DNA of 64,000 nucleotides from Cepaea nemoralis (GCA_014155875.1 JACEFZ010015036.1:1-64000), one strand, 5' to 3'; shown: positions 41,386-54,497, counted from the stretch's first letter. The notes: generated by a model from the letters alone, not told the origin. Translations and numbers: made by a program.

Positions 41386-42505
41386 GATAAGAGAAGTCAC
41401 GGCTGCGGCAGGATATAACAATAGAATATAGAACAATAGAATAAGAGAAGTCACGACTGCGGCAGTATATAACAATAGAATATAGAACAATCGAATAAGA
41501 GAAGTCACGACTGCAGCAGTATATAACAATAGAATATAGAACAATAGAATAAGAGAAGTCACGGCTGCGGCAGGATATAACAATAGAATATAGAACAATA
41601 GAATAAGAGAAGTCACGACTGCGGCAGTATATAACAATAGAATATAGAACAATAGAAAAAGAAAAGTCACGGCTGCAGCAGTATATAACAATAGAATATA
41701 GAACAATAGATTAAGAGAAGTCACGACTGCAGCAGTATATAACAATAGAATATAGAACAATAGAATAAGAGAAGTCACGGCTGCAGCAGTATATAACAAT
41801 AGAATATAGAACAATAGATTAAGAGAAGTCACGACTGCGGCAGTATATAACAATAGAATATAGAACAATAGATTAAGAGAAGTCACGACTGCAGCAGTAT
41901 ATAACAATAGAATATAGAACAATAGATTAAGAGAAGTCACGACTGCAGCAGTATATAACAATAGAATATAGAACAACAGAATAAGAATAGTCACGGCTGC
42001 AGCAGTATATAACAATAGAATATAGAACAATAGATTAAGAGAAGTCACGACTGCGGCAGTATATAACAATAGAATATAGAACAACAGATTAAGAGAAGTC
42101 ACGGCTGCAGCAGTATATAACAATAGAATATAGAACAATAGAATAAGAAAAGTCACGGCTGCAGCAGTATATAACAATAGAATATAGAACAATAAATTAA
42201 GATAAGTCACGACTGCGGCAGTATGTAACAATAGAATATAGAACAATAGATTAAGAGAAGTCACGGCTGCAGCAGTATATAACAATAGAATATAGAACAA
42301 TAGAATAAGAAAAGTCACGGCTGCAACAGTATATAACAATAGAATATAGAACAATAGATTAAGAGAAGTCACGACTGCGGCAGTATATAACAATAGAATA
42401 TAGAACAATAGATTAAGAGAAGTCACGGCTGCAGCAGTATATAACAATAGAATATAGAACAATAGATTAAGAGAAGTCACGACTGCGGCAGTATATAACA
42501 ATAGA
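41386..42505 (+). repeat. 54-bp minisatellite
   Basis: About 20 units of gaataagagaagtcacgact plus gcagcagtatataacaatag plus aatatagaacaata. The unit is 18 codons and stop-free in one minus frame. This creates a 412-residue Leu-rich frame that I regard as a by-product. Confidence 0.95.
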
Positions 42506-42519
42506 ATATTAAAACAGTT

Positions 42520-43675
42520 AGGTGTGTGTAATTCCTGTGAGAGATAATAAATGCAATCACAGTGTACATGACTTACAACGAATCCCACTATGGCAAACTT
42601 AAATCAAGTATATCATTAATGATGATATTAGACAAAAATAATATAAGTTATAGCACGACACAACAGATTAGTGTTTCGATTATAATAATCTTCGGCCGGA
42701 ACAACACAAACAGATCTAAAGAAAACATGAACTTAGAAAATTTAATAACATTAAAACAAACAGAAAAAGTCTAGGTATGGCCCGCATTTATGCTATTTAT
42801 TACACATACTTCGTTGCTAGGAAGGTGCACAGAAATTCAGCTGTGAAAGGTGACAGATAAGAAAATGTAGAGCCCAAGGTGTGCAAACAGTTAGATATGG
42901 ATAAATAGAGGGAAATCAGCAGAGTTATACAGTGTCATCTACAACAGTATTGATTATCGCTAGATGGATGCATCCCAAGAGTTCATTAACTGGCTCTCAA
43001 TTTTAAGCTGTTAGATAGCATGGCTTAAATGCTGTGACCTATACATGGTCGACTCCATTGTGATCAGAAGTCATATCTAGATTTTTCTGTTTATGTTTTA
43101 ATGTTATTACATTTTCTAATGTCATGTTTTTCTTTAGATCTGTTTGTGTTGTTTCTGAGGAAGATTATTATAATCCAAACATTGTTGTGTTATAGTACCG
43201 GGTGTTTGTAAAATCTCACTACACTTTGTATGTAGAACAAATTTGAAAAATGGAGTACATGATGTCATTAAAAAAATGTGCTCAAATATTAATTAACTTA
43301 GTTACATTAATAACTGCTAAGATCTAACGCTGTTTTGGTGATGCTGGAAAGTACCAATGAAGTGATCATGGTTTTGAGTGAAAAAATTACTCCAGCAGAC
43401 GACAGCCTTTCACTGTGTATTGCTTCACGATGGACTGTGGAGCACATTTTTTGATGACATCATGTACTTCATTTTTCAGATTTTTCTACATACAAAGTGT
43501 AGTGAGACTTTACAAACACCCATTATAGCTTACTTTTATTTATTTATTTTTTAAAATAACATCATTAATTTTTTCCCATAATTTCTGTTTGCTGTATTGA
43601 AGTTTCGTTGTAATGTGTAAGATAAGACAACTGTGTCTTTGTATTCCTCATTTTTTCACAGGAGTTACAAGTACT
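42520..43675. mobile_element. Foldback element with arms of about 260-280 bp
   Basis: 42520-42778 is the inverse of 43073-43197 plus 43522-43675. For example, aacaacacaaacagatctaa on the left mirrors the right arm at 43140. A roughly 290-bp loop separates the arms. The right arm is interrupted by a 324-bp MITE. There is no coding; the termini are uncertain. Confidence 0.75.
43198..43521. mobile_element. MITE with about 83-bp terminal inverted repeats
   Basis: gggtgtttgtaaaatctcac at the left and the inverse at the right pair for about 83 bp with few mismatches, up to atgtgctc on each side. ttatag lies outside both ends. The other foldback arm shows the uninterrupted site. The superfamily is not determined. 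Confidence 0.8.
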
Positions 43676-45841
43676 TGTTTTTATTTTGCATTGATAATAA
43701 CATGTATGGCTGATATGCTATCAGTATCTTGTATGACTGAAGTACTGGTCGGACAGTAATGTGTATGACTGAAGTATTGGTTCAAAAGTAACATGTTTAA
43801 CCAAAGTACGCACTTGACAGTTACTTGTGTGACATAGTACTGGTTTGGCTTGAGCGATTCCAGTGCTGGGATGGTGTAACAGCTACATTTGTCAGATTAA
43901 AATACTGGCCTGAGTTAACTTAATTAAATGACAAAAGTGCTAATATGGTATGATAGTGATGTATATATGACTGAAGTACTAGCATGATATATCATGTATG
44001 ACTGAAGTACTAGGATGATATTTCCAGATATGACTGAAGTACTAGTATGATATTTCCAGATATGACTGAAGTACTAGTATGATATTTCCAGATATGACTG
44101 AAGTATTAGTATGATAATTCCAGTTATGACTGAAGTACTAGTATGATATTTCCAATTATGATTGAAGTACTAGAATTATATTTCCATATAAATGTAGTAT
44201 TAATACAACATGTATGACTGAAGTACTAGTATGATATTTCCATATATGACAGAAGTATTAATGTACCATGTATGACAAAAGTAATAGTATTGTATTGCCA
44301 TATATGACTGAAGTACTGGTATGATATTTCCATATAACTGTAGTATTAATACACCATATATGTCTGAAGTACTAGTATGGTTCTCCCAGTTATGACTGAA
44401 GTACTAGTATGATATTTCCAGTTATGACTGGAGTACTGGTATGATATTTTCAGTTATGACTGAAGTACTAGTATGATATTTCCATATAACTGTAGTATTA
44501 ATACACCATATATGACTGAAGTACTAGTATGATATTTCCATATATGACAGAAGTATTAATATACCATGTATGACAAAAGTACTAGAATGATATTTCCATA
44601 TACGAATGAAGTACTGGAGTGATATTTCCAGTTATGACTGAAGTACTGGTATAATATTTCCAGTTATGACTGATGTACTAGTTTGATATTTCCAGTTATG
44701 ACTGAAGTATTAGTATGATATTTCCAGTTATGACTTAAGTACTAGTATGATATTTCCAGTTATGACTGAAGTACTGGAATGATACTTCCATATAACTGTA
44801 GTATTAATACACCATATATGACTGAAGTACTATTATGGTTTTCCCAGTTATGATTGAAGTACTGGTATGATATTTCCAAATGACTTAAGAATTAATATAC
44901 CATGTATGACTGAAGTACTAGTATGATATTTCCATATATGACAGAAGTATTAATATACCATGTATGACAAAAGTACTAGAATGATATTTCCATATACGAA
45001 TGAAGTACTAGTATGATATTTACAGTTATGACTGAAGTACTAGTATGATATTTCCAGTTACTACTGAAGTACTAGTATGATATTTCCAGTTATGACTGAA
45101 GTATTAGTATGACATTTCCAGTTATGACTTAAGTACTAGTATGATATTTCCAGTTATGACTGAAGTACTGGAATGATACTTCCATATAACTGTAGTATTA
45201 ATACACCATATATGACTGAAGTACTATTATGGTTTTCCCAGTTATGATTGAAGTACTGGTATGATATTTCCAAATGACTTAAGAATTAATATACCATGTA
45301 TGACTGAAGTACTAGTGTGATATTTCCATATATGGTTGACATATTAATATTCCATGTATGACTGGAAGTATTATTATATTTCCAAATGTGACTAAGTACT
45401 AGCATATTTCCATATATTACTAAGCACTAAAATAATATATCATGTAGGATTAAAGTACTAGCATGATATTTACATATATGACTGAAGTACTAATATACTA
45501 TATCATGTATGATTGATGTACTAGTATGACATTTTCATAATAACTGAAATACTAATATGATATTTCCATTTATAACTGAAGTATTACTACATTTCCATAT
45601 ATGACTGAAGTACTAGTATGATATTTCCATATATCACTGAAGTACTAGTATGGTATTTCCATATATCACTGAAGTACTAGTATGGTATTTCCATAGATGA
45701 CTGAAGTACTAGTATGGTATTTCCATATATCACTGAAGTACTAGTATGGTATTTCCATAGATGACTGATGTACTAGTATGATATTTCCATAGATGACTGA
45801 AGTACTAGGAAGATATACCATGTATGACTGAAGCTAAGTTG

Positions 45842-46105
45842 GTTGCATTTCCTTTACAGGATGTCACAATCAACTCCAGCATTTTTAAGCTGTCTGTGAT
45901 TTTACAGACAATCTTATTTCAGTAGTTTGCCATTGCTTACTGAACAACCAACATTCATACCATTGTTAGAAATCAGCGCAAGGTGGTTGGTTTCCAAATT
46001 GCTGGAAATAATGATAAGGTTATATGCTAAATTTCATCATTATCCCTCAGTTGGTTACTGAGATATGGAATTTATATTGGGGCAGACAAAAGTAAACAGA
46101 CTATA
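45842..46105 (-). mobile_element. SINE-2 3' fragment (copy 6) plus unassigned flank
   Basis: The reverse complement of 45842-45956 has the SINE-2 body (agtaagcaatggcaaactac and a gctggagttgattgtgacat segment) without a head. The next 150 bp contain atttcatcattatccctcag, a sequence type common in DNA transposons, but no element was delimited. Confidence 0.65.
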
Positions 46106-46504
46106 GTATGATATTTTCATACATGACTGAAGTACTAGTATGATATTTTCATATAAGACTGAAGTACTAGTATGATATTTTCACATATGACTGAAATACG
46201 TGCATGATATTTTAATATCTGACTGAAGTACTAGCATGATATTTTCATATATGACTGAAGAACTAGCATGATATTTTCATATATGACTGAAATACTTGCA
46301 TGATATTTTCAAATATGACTGAAGTACTAGCATGATATTTTCATATATGACTGCAGTACTAGCATGATATTTTCATATATGATTGAATGACTTGCATGAT
46401 ATTTTCATATATGACTGAAGAACTAGCATGATATTTTCATATATGACTGAAGTACTAGCATGATATTTTCATGTTTGACTTAAGTACTAGCATGTTTATA
46501 ACAT

Positions 46505-46655
46505 ATGTAATGATTATACCATATATGATGATTATACCATATATGATTACACCATATATGATGATTACACCATATATGATGATTATACCATATATGTTTA
46601 TACCATATATGACGATTATACCATATATGATGATTATACCATATATTGATTGTAC
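46505..46655 (+). repeat. 18-bp minisatellite at the satellite inversion
   Basis: About eight units of accatatatgatgattat with 11-12-bp variants. They separate the forward and inverted parts of the 32-bp satellite. Confidence 0.85.
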
Positions 46656-46689
46656 CATATTTGACCGTTCACTACCTTTTAGCCACACA

Positions 46690-46860
46690 TGCTGGCATCA
46701 AATATGGTACTATCATGCTAGTACTTCAGTCATATATGGTACTATCATGCTAGTACTTCAGTCATGTATGATACTATCATGCTAGTACTTTAGTCATTTA
46801 TGGTACTATCATGCTAGTACTTTAGTACTTCTGTCATGTATGGTACTATCATGTGGTACT
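46690..46860 (-). repeat. 32-bp satellite units in inverted orientation
   Basis: ggtactatcatgctagtact plus tcagtcatatat units are the reverse complement of the array before 46500. Forward units return after 46890. Confidence 0.85.
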
Positions 46861-47276
46861 ACAATAATACGTAGTACGTCCATGCTAGTACCATGCATGA
46901 CTGAAGTACTAACATGTTAGTACCATATATCACTATAATGACAGTACCATATATGACTGAAATACTACCGCTGTGACTCAAGCAAAAGAGGCAAATAGAT
47001 ATAGTCATAGTTAGTCTACCATGGTTAGACTATCATAATTCCAACATAAGTACTTATAACCCACAGATGAAACCAACCATTCCCGTTAAGTTGTTGAGAT
47101 GAAAGCAATAAAATAACAAAACACACTGAGCATGTTTAGTGAAGCTGTTTATTGTTTTGGTTGCATGAAACTATTCTTAAAACAAATGCAATAATATCTG
47201 GAACGCCCAAAAAGCCATACAGAAGATAGTAGTAGATGGTGTAACAGACAATAAGTACATACTAAGTCTGTTCTAT

Positions 47277-47455
47277 CCTAGGCAGTCCATGACTTGGGGA
47301 TGTAAATTACAAGTACCTCAGAAGTCAGAGTGGGTTCGAGAGACACTGGTACCAGGGAAAGCTAATCAACACGTTACCATCAGTCCAATGCACTAGAAGT
47401 AGTAGCACGTCTGTACAGACTATGCTCGAGTTCAAAGCGAGCTACACAAAAAATA
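47277..47455 (+). repeat. Repeat X, diverged internal fragment (copy 3)
   Basis: The segments gacttggggatgtaaattac, cagtccaatgcactagaag and actatgctcgagttcaaagc align with 15340-15500. Neither Repeat X end is present. Confidence 0.65.
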
Positions 47456-48124
47456 AATACATCAACCCATGCTGTTGTAGTTATTTTCCTGCCTTCCTCT
47501 GTCCCGTGTAGCTGTTATTCAACCTGGTTCTGTTACAAATGGTACTGAAAAAGGAGGCTGATATATTGTATTTTCCTGTATAATTCTTAGAACCTGAAGA
47601 AGAAGAGTAGGAGTATCTCGCGAGACATTGGTATAATCAATTTCACAAACATGAATGGATATACCAGCAACCCAGTATTCCAGAGGATTAACAACCCACC
47701 AACCAACTAACCAACCCACTAACCAACTAACCAACCAACCCACTCCATTGCAAATGTTACTTTAACCTCTGCTCCAGTGTTAGTATTTTATTCACTTGAG
47801 TCACAGCAGTAACGTATCTGAAAGTAACCACACTTGGAATATAAAGAGTTAACAGTAACAACTGCCTGGGAAAGAACAAGTTCACTTGATGTCTCCTTGG
47901 GCCCTTAAACTGATGCTCCTGGGAACAGAAACTGATAGGCAGTTTTTATGTAAATGATGTGCACTGCTATTACAGGATAGTAGTAAAACAGCTGAAGTGA
48001 CTTTTATCCTGAGGCTATTTCTGAGAAAATGCCCCTGGGTCTTGTATGAGACTGGTCATCTTCTCCCAGTGTGTCAATGGCCAACTGTGGAGACAAATAT
48101 ACGAAAATACATATAATGGGTTTG
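47456..48124. other. Unassigned sequence with a CCAA/CTAA tract
   Basis: A short ccaactaaccaaccc tandem tract lies at 47693-47745. No ORF or family is recognised in the remainder. Confidence 0.45.
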
Positions 48125-48712
48125 TTATATAATATACAATGGTCACACAATGAAAGAAATTAAAAGACAAATATCTATTGCTCTTCAAAAACTAAAACAA
48201 CACAATAAATTGTGGAGAGGGACAGATAGACCTACAAAATCAGATTTTTAAGAGTATGCATCTTTTCCATTGCAACATAAGCCTATGAGACCTGGACACT
48301 AACTAAACAAGCTGAACAGCACTTAAATGCTTTTGAATATAAATGTTATAGACAGGTTCTAAGAATATCTTGGATACACATAAGAACAAATGCACACTAT
48401 ACAACAAGATCTGAATATTGAAGGAGGTTGACTATTAAAGACGATATAAACAAATACAATTGAAATATTTTGGTCTCTTGAAATGTCATGAAAGTTTGGA
48501 GAGAACAATCATGGAGAGTTATATGCCTGGGAAGAGAGGAAGAGGACGGCCAAAGAGAAGATGGGTGTAGGATGTGGCAGATGATTTCCAGATGGGTGTA
48601 TCAGACGCAGGACATCATGCTTATGATTGAGAGGTTTTCCGGAAGGTTGTTATGGGAGCAAGGTTCTGCAAAGGACATGCTATTGAATGAATGAATAAAT
48701 ATAATATACATA
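48125..48712 (+). mobile_element. RTE-J 3' fragment
   Basis: Frames broken by stops show MKEIKRQISIALQKLKQHNK, then fragments resembling the RTE C-terminus, with ERGRGRPKRRWV-like coding at 48530-48570. It ends in a (GAAT)n tail near 48684-48702. Confidence 0.6.
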
Positions 48713-48833
48713 TACTGGGCATGTAAAATTACATTAATATTTGGAAACAATAACGACAGAGGGAGGTATACCAGGGAAAGCAGACCAGGGAAAGACAACA
48801 CAGAGGTGAATTCAAGATGTTATAGATAATGTA
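48713..48833 (+). mobile_element. RTE-L 3' fragment, split by RTE-K (first part)
   Basis: Matches 54550-54640 (ccagggaaagacaacacag, ttcaagatgttatagataat). The second part is at 49449-49577 (tagataatttacacataaca to ggaaaagttctgcatagg). RTE-K sits between them. Confidence 0.65.
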
Positions 48834-49448
48834 CACCAAAGGTTAAAACAAGTACACAAATTCACATACTTTAGGAGCATCTTTACATCAGATGGCAAAT
48901 TAGATAGAGAGATAGAGGCAAGAATTAAACAAGCCAATAATTTACATATCAAATTACACCCATCCTGAGATATCCAGCTATCCCCATGGAAATTAAGAAG
49001 AACATTATAAATGCAATTGTTATACCAATGATGTGCCATCAATGCCAAACACAGGCACTAACGAAAGAACAAGAAAGTAAACTCACTACTTGTGAAATGA
49101 GATGTCTGTGAGGAAATCAAGAAAGGACCATATTAGAAATGAGGAGATCTATAAAACAGTTGGAGCAACACCAGTTGTTAAATTCATTGACAGACAAAGA
49201 CTGAACTGGTTTAGCCATCTGGTCAGAATGAACCCAATGTCGCTAGCACCAAGAGCATACAATATGAAAACGGAAACATCAAGAAGCAGGGAAAGACAAT
49301 GAAAAAGATGGATCGATGGAGTCTCCAACACCTTAAAAACCCACAACATCTCAGCATACCAAGTGACAGAGCGAGCCCTAGTTCAGAAACCAATCATCAA
49401 ACAAGCCTAATACAAGCGATGTCTAAAGGCTTCGGGTAGTGAAGGACA
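48834..49448 (+). mobile_element. RTE-K 3' fragment nested in RTE-L
   Basis: It codes KQVHKFTYFRSIFTSDGKLD and EARIKQANNLHIKL, then the C-terminal RTE region in broken frames with LNWFSHLVRMNPM. It ends in an A/G-rich tail, aaaagaaagaaataaga. A short repeat, tagataat, lies on both sides and may be the target duplication. Confidence 0.65.
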
Positions 49449-49577
49449 AAAGAAAGAAATAAGATAGATAATTTACACATAACAGTAATAGAGGCAGGAC
49501 ATTTGGCTTATGACAGAACAATATAGGAAGATTATTGTAGAGGAAAAGTTCTGCATAGGTCACACCACTGGATCATG

Positions 49578-50185
<608 letters not shown>

Positions 50186-50511
50186 TGAATATAACAAGAT
50201 ATAATACAGCCTAATGAACGAACACTCTAAAAACACAGATTCCACCCAAAACAGTAACACCATCCAAGCTGAATTTCTTCCCGCCTTCTTTCCTTTTAGT
50301 CCAGCAATGGAGCATAGGACCTCAACCATCCCACGCTAGACCCTGCTGACTTCTGCTATATCTTGTATGATAGTGCACTGGACATCTAGTATTCTCAGAC
50401 TAGGGCAAATAACTTGTGAGGACCTGTGTGCATATTGCAAACATTTAAAATACCTCGGCAACTGGAAGTGAAAAGAGCAGGCTATATATCTGAGTGAATC
50501 TTTCCCCTGCA
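50186..50511. other. Unassigned sequence
   Basis: Nothing recognised. Confidence 0.45.
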
Positions 50512-50763
50512 GAAAATCAATCAGGTGCTGTCTCCACAATGAAGGTTGGCTGCAATGGATATCCAATAGTGTCTGTCCTTCGCCTTGACTGTACATTCTG
50601 TCAGGCAGATGTTCGTCCATCGCTTGATGTTATCTTCCCACTTGTATCACTGTCTACCTCTTGCTCGCTTGCCCTCAACCTTGCCCTCCAGTATGGTTTT
50701 TATAAGAGTGTTATGTCTTTTAACGCAACCAACATATTTCACCTGCAGCTTTTTTATTTCTTT
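50512..50763 (-). mobile_element. RTE-G 3' fragment (copy 2), first part
   Basis: Colinear with 31735-31975 and similar base by base (aatgaaggttggctgcaatg, agtatggtttttataagagt). It is cut at 50763 by an insertion and resumes at 51062-51205. Confidence 0.78.
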
Positions 50764-50983
50764 CTGTCATTTGCTGCCAATATAGTACCTTGCGGTGTAT
50801 GGCAGAGGGGTCTTTGAGCCTGAGGAATAAAAGCCGCCTGGCTAGTGCAGTCGCCGTGAACTGTGCAGGTTAGGATTTTCTTTTTGCCCCCGACAGAAAA
50901 AAATCCCACACCTTACTGAGGGATCGAACCCGGGTCTCCTGAATGAGAGTCCGGCGTTTGAGCCACTCGGCCAGCCACTCCTC
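50764..50983 (-). mobile_element. SINE-1, tRNA-derived SINE (copy 3)
   Basis: The minus-strand head has box A tggccgagtggctcaa and box B cgggttcgatccc, both close to consensus. The inserted block extends beyond the SINE to 51061 with 78 bp of A+T-rich sequence. The 11-bp duplication tttatttcttt lies at 50753-50763 and 51062-51072. Confidence 0.88.
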
Positions 50984-51061
50984 ATTTATTACAGTCATTT
51001 ATAATTTTTTTGAATGAGTTTGTGTGTGCATACTAGAGTGATATTTTATTTATTACACTCA

Positions 51062-51205
51062 TTTATTTCTTTCATCAACTCTATTTTCATTCCCATTTTT
51101 TCTAGAACCTCTGTATTTGATTGTTTTTGTTTCCATGAAATACGACATATTCTTCTGTATATCCACATCTCCAGGGCCTCTATTTGACTTTCTAATTCCC
51201 CTGCA
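51062..51205 (-). mobile_element. RTE-G copy 2, second part
   Basis: tttcatcaactctattttca and the gaaatacgacatattcttct segment match 31978-32110, restoring the homology broken at 50763. Confidence 0.72.
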
Positions 51206-51403
51206 GTATCTTGCCGCAGAGATAGGCTAACTCCAAGTGGCTGGAAAAATTGTTAAAACCAACTTACGATCCTCATACATCATCTTGTAACAGGTCCTTA
51301 GCAGAATGTCTCTCTCATCACAGCCCGCCAAAAAGCCTCTCAATCCCTGGCTATCTCTCCTGCATCATGCATCCTCATGACCAAGGTGTCTACAATGTCC
51401 TGT

Positions 51404-52165
51404 GGGGCATCTTCACGCTGGCTGATCCCTGTCTCTTCTTCCATGAACCACGCCTTCCATCACTGTCCTTTCAAACCGCTAATCCTCGTCTCTTCTTCCA
51501 GGAAGCACACCTTCCATCACTGTCCTTTCAAACCGCTAATCCCCGTCTCTTCTTGCAGGAAGCACACCTTCCATCACTGTCCTTTCAAACCGCTAATCCC
51601 CGTCTCTTCTTTCAGGCACCACGCCTTCCATCACTGTCCTTTCAAACAGCTAATCCCCGTCTCTTCTTCCAGGAACCACGCCTTCCATCACTGTCCTTTC
51701 AAACCGATAATCCCCGTCTATTCTTCCAGGAAGCACACCTTCCATCACTGTCCTTTTAAACCGCTAATCCCCGTCTCTTCTTCCAGGAACCACGCCTTCC
51801 ATCACTGTCCTTTCAAACCGCTAATCCCCGTCTCTTCTTCCAGGAACCACACCTTCCATCACTGTCCTTTCAATCCGCTAATCCCCGTCTCTTCTTCCAG
51901 GAACCACGCCTTCCATCACTGTCCTTTCAAACCGCTAATCCCCGTCTCTTCTTCCAGGAAGCACGCCTTCCATCACTGTCCTTTCAAACCGCTAATCCCC
52001 GTCTCTTCTTCCAGAAACCACGCCTTCCATCACTGTCCTTTAAAACCGCTAATCTCCGCCTCTTCTTCCATGAACCACGCCTTCCATCACTGTCCTTTCA
52101 AACCGCTAATTCCCGTCTCTTCTTCCAGGAACCACGCCTTCCATCGCTGTCCTTTCAAACCGCTA
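51404..52165 (+). repeat. 57-bp minisatellite with a splice-acceptor-like core
   Basis: About 13 units of aaccgctaatccccgtctct plus tcttccaggaaccacgcctt plus ccatcactgtcctttca. The unit is 19 codons, so several frames stay open (KPLIPVSSSRNHAFHHCPF repeats). One unit differs by a base that stops one frame at 51759. Confidence 0.95.
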
Positions 52166-52644
52166 TAATGTTTAATATGGCCAAATTATTCCAGTTTCCG
52201 AGACATGGTACAGTTTATGAGCCAGTTTTCTTCTATGTTCAGATCTTGTAGAACTTCAGTATTCCTCTTCTTCTTGGTACATAATATTCTAAGAATGTTT
52301 CTGTAACATTTGAACTCAGAATTCTAAATTGTTCATTTTTAATGTTTTGGGACGCATAAAATGCTCATTAGATAAACCGAAGAGACCACGATGAGATCAC
52401 ACAAGAGCTTACCTGACGAGCATCATATCGACTAATATCTCCTCTGGATAAGATCATGGTTAGCAACTGCTCCATCCGGATGTCTGGATACTTTTGATCA
52501 AAACCCTTTACGAGAAGTGTAATGAGAGAGCTTCAATGAGATATACATTGGATAAGGACAGGTACTGGTTCATGGGCAAGTTACTTTAGATATCCTATGC
52601 ATTAACGAGGTGGATTCTATGCATTTACAAGGTGGCTTAAAATG
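52166..52644. other. Unassigned sequence
   Basis: No ORF, repeat family or motif recognised. Confidence 0.45.
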
Positions 52645-52665
52645 AAAATCTTAATGATTTTTTTT

Positions 52666-52696
<31 letters not shown>

Positions 52697-53340
52697 GGGG
52701 GGGTGAATATATTCTGAAAATGTAAAAAACAAATGTATCATTTTTTTCACCACCGTGTTCAGTGCCAAGTCCTCAAGCGCCAATAAAGTGCTTGGATTCC
52801 AGTCGAAAAAAATTCTCTTTATTGCGTGTGTAACCACTCATGTACCACCTGCTGTACCTCTTCTTCAGAGCGAAAAATCTTTCCTCCCAATGACTCTTTG
52901 AGTTGTCCAAACAGGTGGAAATCACTTGGGTCTAGGTCTGGCTAGTACAGGGGATGTGGTACTTGCTGAAAGTGGAAGTCTTCGGTGGTTTCAACCGTTT
53001 CACGGGCAGTATGGTGTTGAGCATTTTCATGTTGCAAAAGGACACTTTTATTCAGAATTCCACGTTATGTGGATTTTATTGCGGGTCGAAAATGATGCCT
53101 GAGAAGATCTGTATACATATCCCTGGTGACAGTTTTCTCTCTTGGCACATAGTTCTCTAAAATAACGCCTCATTCATCCCAAAAGAGAGTCAGCATAACC
53201 TTCCCTGCAGATGGCTGTGTGCGAAACTTCTTTGGTGTTGGTGAGTAGGGATGGAGCCATTCCTTGCACGCTCTCTTTGTTTCTGGCTCTCGGCAGTGAA
53301 CCCAGCTGGCAATGCACATGACGATGAAGCTATGTATTTA
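52645..53340 (-). pseudogene. mariner transposase, C-terminal part
   Basis: On the minus strand, across frames: ASWVHCREPETKRACKEWL, SPTPKKFRTQPSAGKVMLTL then FWDE (second catalytic region), ENYVPRERTVTRDMYTDLLR, HHFRPAIKS, and near the end a GLGTEHGGEK-like C-terminus. Stops and indels are frequent and the third catalytic region is damaged. The 3' UTR resembles that of the mariner at 41190-41280, so they are one family. Confidence 0.72.
52658..52703 (+). repeat. T18-G28 homopolymer tract
   Basis: Eighteen T followed by twenty-eight G, located in the mariner 3' UTR where the other copy has mixed sequence. The G run could form quadruplexes or be an assembly or sequencing artefact. Confidence 0.9.
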
Positions 53341-53680
53341 AATACGGGAGCAACAGGAGCACAGTGACCAACATGCGTGCAGACCAATCTCATGGTCAGG
53401 TTTTTCAATCTCCAACCAGGCAGACGTTTTAAACTGACCTGATCCTCCACATTGACTCAGCCTAAAATGGGTACCAGAAAATGTCCTGAAAAGTAAAGAT
53501 GGCCGGTGTGATTTTAATGTCAACACCCATCAAGTGCTGACTGGTCTAAAAATTATGGGGCTAGCCCTATGTACTCGATATAACACGTGTAAAAAGAGTT
53601 TAAAATGTATTTAAAAATGTATCTTGCGTACTTAAATCCTAAGTATTTAAAATTGTATTGCTTCAAAAACAAACACGATG

Positions 53681-53945
53681 ACAACTGATAAATCAAATAC
53701 GTCAACAGATACTTTTATCTACTGAGATATGTCAACAGATGTATTTATCAACTGAGGGACATGTCAATAGACAAAATTTATCAACTGAGAGACATCAACA
53801 GATAAATTTATCAACTGAGAGATGTCAACAAATAAATTTATCATCTGAGAGACATCAACAGTTAAATTTATAGGCTGAGGGACGTCAACTTATGCATTTA
53901 TCAACTGAGAGAAGTCAACAGTTAAATGTATCAACTGAGCAAACA
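53681..53945 (+). repeat. About 30-bp minisatellite
   Basis: Eight to nine units of tatcaactgagagacatcaa plus cagataaatt with length variation. Confidence 0.85.
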
Positions 53946-54497
53946 AAAGTACAGGAACATGAGCAGTTTTAATTACTTCAATCTACTGTTAACAGGGAAT
54001 GGAAATGCGATAACAGAAGTGAAAATAACAAACACTGCTCTGTGAAAACTAAACCAATCAAAATCTTTACAGATTCAAACAGTCGCAACAACAAAGTTGT
54101 GAGCACTAAGAGCACAGACATTTCCTGTGGAAACATTTGGTTGTAAATGCACCTTTGAGTGCAAGTGCCACAAAAGAGTATTAAACATTCAATGGATGAA
54201 AAAGAGAACAAATCGATCTATCCAACAATAACTAAATACTGAAGACAAGTGGTTATTAATTGATTCAGTGACAAAAATAAAGTAAGTTTGAACAAAATAT
54301 GGTACACAATCGAATGATCAAGTATTATAATATAAATTTTCATTCACTGAGCATTGAAATTACTGAAGATACCACAAAACAAATTAAATAACACACTGAC
54401 CCTAGTATCATGATATATCATTCTTCTAACCAAATGGGAGGTCACAGTTGGCAATATATTATCCTTTGGCACTAAATCAGGTAAGACAAAATGAAGT
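53946..54497. other. Unassigned sequence
   Basis: No family or coding recognised. Confidence 0.45.

Larger units (their letters stand above)
43690..46985 (+). repeat. 32-bp satellite, main array
   Basis: Many units of gtactagtatgatatttcca plus gttatgactgaa with local subfamilies (ttccagttatg, tttccatatatg, attttcatatatg). Higher-order copies are visible: the block at about 44700-44880 recurs at 45110-45290. It is interrupted at 45842-46105 and changes orientation after 46690. Confidence 0.92.

Noticed and set aside
41350..42588. 412-residue Leu-rich, membrane-like frame on the minus strand
   Set aside because: It is the 54-bp minisatellite read in the one frame without stops. The unit length is divisible by 3 and no independent coding signal exists.
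51250..52168. Frames of 169 and 263 residues with 19-residue repeats
   Set aside because: They are the 57-bp minisatellite, and two frames are open at once, which argues against selection on either.
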